Positions 61,140-64,000 of a stretch of 64,000 bases of DNA are shown one piece after another. Under the pieces are notes generated by a model, which had not been told where the DNA came from, made no database searches, and saw nothing but the letters and a program-made list of their open reading frames with translations. The translations under genes and the position numbers were made by a program. The first letter of the stretch is position 1. Every line of letters begins with the position of its first letter. Origin of the DNA: [Clostridium] symbiosum (GTDB lineage Bacteria; Bacillota; Clostridia; Lachnospirales; Lachnospiraceae); contig CP143946.1 of NCBI GenBank assembly GCA_036419695.1, positions 4,458,001 to 4,522,000 on the forward strand, written 5' to 3'.

Positions 61140-61643
61140 TCACCTCCGCGTTAATTGCTGTTTAAGCCTCTTAAGCCGTCCGTCCAGGCTGTAATCATAT
61201 TCATAATCTCCGGCCTTCAGGACAAAACCGCCCAGCAGCGACGGATCCTTTTTAATCTCAAAAATCACGTCTTTTTTCTGATATTTACTGCACAGAAACT
61301 TCTCTATTCCCTGAAGCTGCTCTTTGGAAGGAGGTGTCACACAGGTAAGCAGGACTTTCATGATTCCTTCCTGCTGCCTTAAATATTCCTCGTAGCATTC
61401 AAAAATTTCCTCAATTTGTCCTGTCTTTTCATGCAGACAGGCCACCTTCAGAAAATTTCTGACAGGCTCCGGAAATATCCGGTCAATCACCCTCTCTTTC
61501 TTGTCCCGGGAAACCAATGGGCTTTCCAGAATCCGTCTCAAAGCAGGTGTCTCATTAAGCAGCCTCACAGCCTCTCTTAAATCTTCCACCGGAACAGACA
61601 GGTCTGCCAGAACGCGGGCATAATTAACGGATGTCTGTCTCAT
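61140..61643 (-). CDS. atpH: ATP synthase F1 subunit delta
   Basis: 167-residue peripheral stalk subunit. The N-terminal helical domain (YARVLADLSVPVEDLREAVRLLNETPALRRILESP) and the C-terminal KKDPSLLGGFVLKAGDYEYDYSLDGRLKRL are typical of the OSCP/delta family. ATG 61643 is used, behind GCAGGTGA. It joins F1 to the b subunits. Confidence 0.93.
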   Translation of the reverse strand: MRQTSVNYARVLADLSVPVEDLREAVRLLNETPALRRILESPLVSRDKKERVIDRIFPEPVRNFLKVACLHEKTGQIEEIFECYEEYLRQQEGIMKVLLTCVTPPSKEQLQGIEKFLCSKYQKKDVIFEIKKDPSLLGGFVLKAGDYEYDYSLDGRLKRLKQQLTRR

Positions 61644-61648
61644 ATTTC

Positions 61649-62167
61649 TCACCTGCTTTCGCCATTACCTTCGGGTTTCATCACCGCATCCATTGCTGCA
61701 TTATTCAGGAACTGATCGTACAGAAGCATGTCATCTGCCTCACGTTCCGTACTCCCGGCCACTTTTCTGGCTGCGGCCAAAGCCAGCTCTGCAATGCGGG
61801 ACTGGAGGTCAGCCATGGTTTTTTCTTTTTCGCTTTCGATATTCTTCTCTGCTTTCCTCATAATGTCTGCCGCCTGATCACCGGCCTCTTTAAGAATCCG
61901 ATCCGATTCTTCCCGTGCACGCTTTTTCGCTTCTTCAATCATGCGTCCGGACTCGCTTCTGGCATTCTTGAGGGCATCTTCATAACGGCCCTTAAGCTCA
62001 TTTGCCTGGGCCTCGCTGTTTCTGGCGTTCAAAAGCCCCTCGGAAATCTCCGCCTGCCTCTTATCCATAACGGCAGTCACAGGTTTAATCAGAAATTTTT
62101 TAAGTAGAAGACAGAGGATAATCAGGTTAATGATTTCAAAGACAAGGCTCCAGTTTAACTGTAACAC
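61649..62167 (-). CDS. atpF: ATP synthase F0 subunit b
   Basis: 172-residue peripheral stalk subunit: one N-terminal membrane helix (WSLVFEIINLIILCLLLKKFL) and a long charged coiled coil. GTG 62167 gives the usual start MLQLNW and lies eight bases from GCAGG; GTG 62176 is the alternative. It starts 22 bases after the atpE stop. Confidence 0.93.
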   Translation of the reverse strand: MLQLNWSLVFEIINLIILCLLLKKFLIKPVTAVMDKRQAEISEGLLNARNSEAQANELKGRYEDALKNARSESGRMIEEAKKRAREESDRILKEAGDQAADIMRKAEKNIESEKEKTMADLQSRIAELALAAARKVAGSTEREADDMLLYDQFLNNAAMDAVMKPEGNGESR

Positions 62168-62189
62168 TTCTCCCACCTGCCTTTCACAT

Positions 62190-62414
62190 TTATTTTAAGA
62201 ATAAGATAATTACAAGGGCAATAACGAAACCGTAAATAGCGGTAGCCTCTGCCAGAGCACATCCAAGAAGTAAGGCCTTGCTGATTTTACTCTCAGCCTC
62301 AGGCTGCCTTGCAATGGCTTCCACTGCTTTAGAAGTTGCGATACCGATACCAATACCTGCTCCAATACCTGTAAGTACAGCGACTGCTGCTCCGATTGCG
62401 ATTAATGTAGACAT
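62190..62414 (-). CDS. atpE: ATP synthase F0 subunit c
   Basis: 74-residue rotor-ring proteolipid with two hydrophobic helices and the polar loop ARQPEAESK. The ion-carrying glutamate is in GCALAEATAIYG. The glutamine (GQG) and the Ser-Thr after the glutamate that mark sodium-binding c subunits are replaced (GIG, AEAT), so proton coupling is more likely. Confidence 0.95.
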   Translation of the reverse strand: MSTLIAIGAAVAVLTGIGAGIGIGIATSKAVEAIARQPEAESKISKALLLGCALAEATAIYGFVIALVIILFLK

Positions 62415-62465
62415 AATAATACTCTCCTTTTTAATTGTTTTCTTTACTCTTTTTCCGGACTGTTA

Positions 62466-63128
62466 TCAGTCCAGTTGTTCCTTAATAAACAGGGCGGTCA
62501 GGAAGACAAATACATACGCCTGAATCAGACCGTCAAAAATATCAAAATAAAAACTGAACGGTATCGGCACAATGAGCGGGGCCACCAATTTGATTAATTC
62601 CATTACTACGAATGAGCCCAGCACGTTGCCGAAAAGCCGCATGCACAGAGACACGGGACGAATGGCAATCTCCATAATATTGATTGGCAGTATAAACGCC
62701 ACCGGTTCTGCAAAACTCTTCATGAATCCCTTCATGCCTTTCTTATGAAACCCGGCATACTCGATTACCGCGATGCTGATGACAGCCAGTGCGGCAGTTA
62801 CATTCAAATCCTTCGTGGGCGGTGTGATGCCTGCGATGCCAATCAGGTTGGCTACGCCGATAAATAGCGCCGTTGAAATCAGATAAGGAATGTACCCTTT
62901 TCCTTCTTCCCCGACCAAATCCAGGAAGAAATCTCTTAAAAACCCGATTGAAGTTTCCAGGAACAACTGAAGCTTCCCGGGGTTCTCAACCTTGAGATTT
63001 CTTACAAAGATGATGGAAAGGAGAACCAGAACCGCCATGATAAACCATGTAGCCACCACGGACTCGTAAATCGGGATTCCTCCAAATACGGGTATCGTAA
63101 ATGCGACTTTAGCGTTCAGCTCTTCCAT
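62466..63128 (-). CDS. atpB: ATP synthase F0 subunit a
   Basis: 220-residue stator channel subunit with five or six helices. The essential arginine is in RPVSLCMRLFGNVLGSFVV. ATG 63128 gives the family-like start MEELNAKVAFTIPVFGG and has AAAGG five bases upstream; a longer reading from TTG 63194 has no ribosome site. It is the first gene of the operon, 196 bases from the promoter; no atpI was seen upstream. Confidence 0.92.
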   Translation of the reverse strand: MEELNAKVAFTIPVFGGIPIYESVVATWFIMAVLVLLSIIFVRNLKVENPGKLQLFLETSIGFLRDFFLDLVGEEGKGYIPYLISTALFIGVANLIGIAGITPPTKDLNVTAALAVISIAVIEYAGFHKKGMKGFMKSFAEPVAFILPINIMEIAIRPVSLCMRLFGNVLGSFVVMELIKLVAPLIVPIPFSFYFDIFDGLIQAYVFVFLTALFIKEQLD

Positions 63129-63323
63129 CAGGGCCTTTGAAAGTGTGTCCGTCTTATATCCCTCCCCTTTGAGAATATTTTTAAAGCGCGTCAATAAGAA
63201 TTTTTCTTTTAGCAGAGTTTTTTACTTCACCGGAAGTCTTATTTTGGTGAAATAAAAAAAACCTCCGCCGGTTTCCTGTAATCGGATTCCCGGAAAAGGT
63301 CTCTTGTTTCTTCGCTTTCCCAT

Positions 63324-63352
63324 ATTATGTTACTTTAAGCCGAGAAATGCAA
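63324..63352 (-). promoter_or_regulatory. Promoter of the ATP synthase operon
   Basis: On the minus strand TTGCAT (63347-63352) and CATAAT (63324-63329) with a 17-base spacer; one mismatch in the -10 box and two in the -35 box. Confidence 0.62.
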
Positions 63353-63462
63353 TAACATTTGGAAAGAAATTTGGTTGTAAAATCCAACAAAATTAAGCAT
63401 TTTGTACAAATTTCCATACAATCCCAGTAATTTTTAACGCCCTGTTAACACAAAAAGCGGAA

Positions 63463-63520
63463 AAAGAGCATCGTTCCTGCCGGAGAAGACAAACTTCTTA
63501 AGGCATTTTACGATGCTCTC
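63463..63520 (-). terminator. Terminator of the amidase gene
   Basis: Arms AGAGCATCGT and ACGATGCTCT (perfect 10 bases) around a longer partly paired loop; on the minus strand TTTTT follows. It lies about 15 bases after the amidase stop. Confidence 0.75.
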
Positions 63521-63535
63521 TGTTTAATTTACTTC

Positions 63536-64000
63536 TTAAAATCCGAAAAATGAATTCACGCCGGACACCAGCCCGTCCGCCAGCTGGTTCAGCGTATCCG
63601 TGGAATGGCTGGACGCCTTGTCACCCAGTTCGATATCAATGCTCGGAATCGTCGAGAAGGAAGTCTGTGTCAGATCCATCTCCATACTCCCGCCCGAGAA
63701 AATCTTGTTTCCCGCGCCCTTCAGTCCCGTTATCAGCGCCTCGCCCAGCTTGTTGTGCTGCTGCCAGTGGGAGGCCACCGGCTCCATGGCCCGGTAAGAG
63801 GCGTTGTTTGGAACGCTCATGAAAAAGCACCCCTTATTGCTGCTGGTGGAATCCCAGTGCAGGGCAATATGGCAGTCCGCATTGTTATTGGCAATTACAG
63901 TCCTCGCAATATTATCAAGCTGTACATCGTCCGACTCGCGGATCATCAGCACATCGTACCCCTGTGCAAGGAGACGGTCTTTTAAGATCTTCGCCATCGC
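63536..64000 (-). CDS. N-acetylmuramoyl-L-alanine amidase, Amidase_3 type (partial, C-terminal end)
   Basis: At least 154 residues; the frame runs off the window edge, so the true start is outside. The visible part has MIRESDDVQLDNIARTVIANNNADCHIALHWDS (zinc-side motif near SxHxN) and SIDIELGDKASSHSTDTL (catalytic Glu). This is a zinc amidase that cleaves the bond between muramic acid and L-alanine in peptidoglycan. The histidine and substrate residues at the front of the domain are missing from view. It is convergent in supply with the atp operon (same strand, upstream). Confidence 0.75.
   Translation of the reverse strand, partial: AMAKILKDRLLAQGYDVLMIRESDDVQLDNIARTVIANNNADCHIALHWDSTSSNKGCFFMSVPNNASYRAMEPVASHWQQHNKLGEALITGLKGAGNKIFSGGSMEMDLTQTSFSTIPSIDIELGDKASSHSTDTLNQLADGLVSGVNSFFGF

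Larger units (their letters stand above)
63129..63535. other. 407-base gap: atp operon leader, promoter and amidase terminator
   Basis: It holds the amidase terminator (63463-63520), the atp promoter (63324-63352) and an untranslated leader with two small hairpins on the minus strand, AAACC/GGTTT followed by eight Ts (about 63256-63280) and TTCACC/GGTGAA (about 63225-63252). No small gene was recognised. Confidence 0.6.

Overview
The window looks like chromosomal DNA from a gut Firmicute, most likely family Lachnospiraceae (the Clostridium clostridioforme / Enterocloster / Hungatella neighbourhood). The basis is moderate GC, strong AGGAGG ribosome sites, near-consensus sigma-A promoters with 17-base spacers, and many sugar, amino-acid and glycyl-radical catabolic cassettes next to core str and atp operons. 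No tRNA, rRNA, CRISPR array, phage module or transposase was seen. The species call is inference.

Layout. 1-7.2 kb: a sugar ABC transporter (minus) diverges from SDR dehydrogenase, galactonate dehydratase (dgoD-like), SMP-30 lactonase and a LacI regulator. Together they suggest oxidative, non-phosphorylative sugar-acid catabolism. 7.4-11.3 kb: NCS1 permease, DUF917 protein and PucR regulator. 11.7-16.3 kb: str operon (rpsL, rpsG, fusA, tuf). 16.6-20.6 kb: acetyltransferases, methyltransferase, cupin, lipoprotein. 20.9-25.4 kb: M20 hydrolase, two adjoining pseudogenes, RraA-like protein and 2-hydroxyacid dehydrogenase. 26-28.9 kb: MarR, MATE pump, MBL hydrolase. 28.9-35.4 kb (minus): split ThrE exporter with DUF3870, then a dipeptide/muropeptide-like operon (M20 dipeptidase, enolase-family epimerase, permease, cytoplasmic class A beta-lactamase-like protein) behind a long repeat-rich leader ending in a strong terminator. 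36-42.3 kb: aspartoacylase-family protein, Fe-alcohol dehydrogenase and TRAP transporter, with a divergent LysR. 42.4-44.6 kb: two exported proteins and a zinc-ribbon protein. 44.6-51 kb: ROK kinase, FSA-type aldolase, glycyl radical enzyme, activase and DeoR regulator, a cassette resembling E. coli ybiWYZ. 52.1-56.6 kb: BCCT transporter, DUF2974 protein, membrane GGDEF protein. 56.9-63.1 kb: complete F-type ATP synthase operon (atpBEFHAGDC). 63.5-64 kb: end of a cell-wall amidase.

The most novel signal is non-coding. A family of about 350-base elements occurs in four intergenic places (25396-25622, 51147-51500, 51682-52026 reversed, 56741-56850). The two full copies share a 200-203 base core bounded by GTCTTCAGTCCC inverted ends, and an inner helix changes by compensating base pairs, as expected of a conserved structured RNA. 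A second, unrelated dispersed element has copies near 6.0, 30.5 and 46.4 kb.
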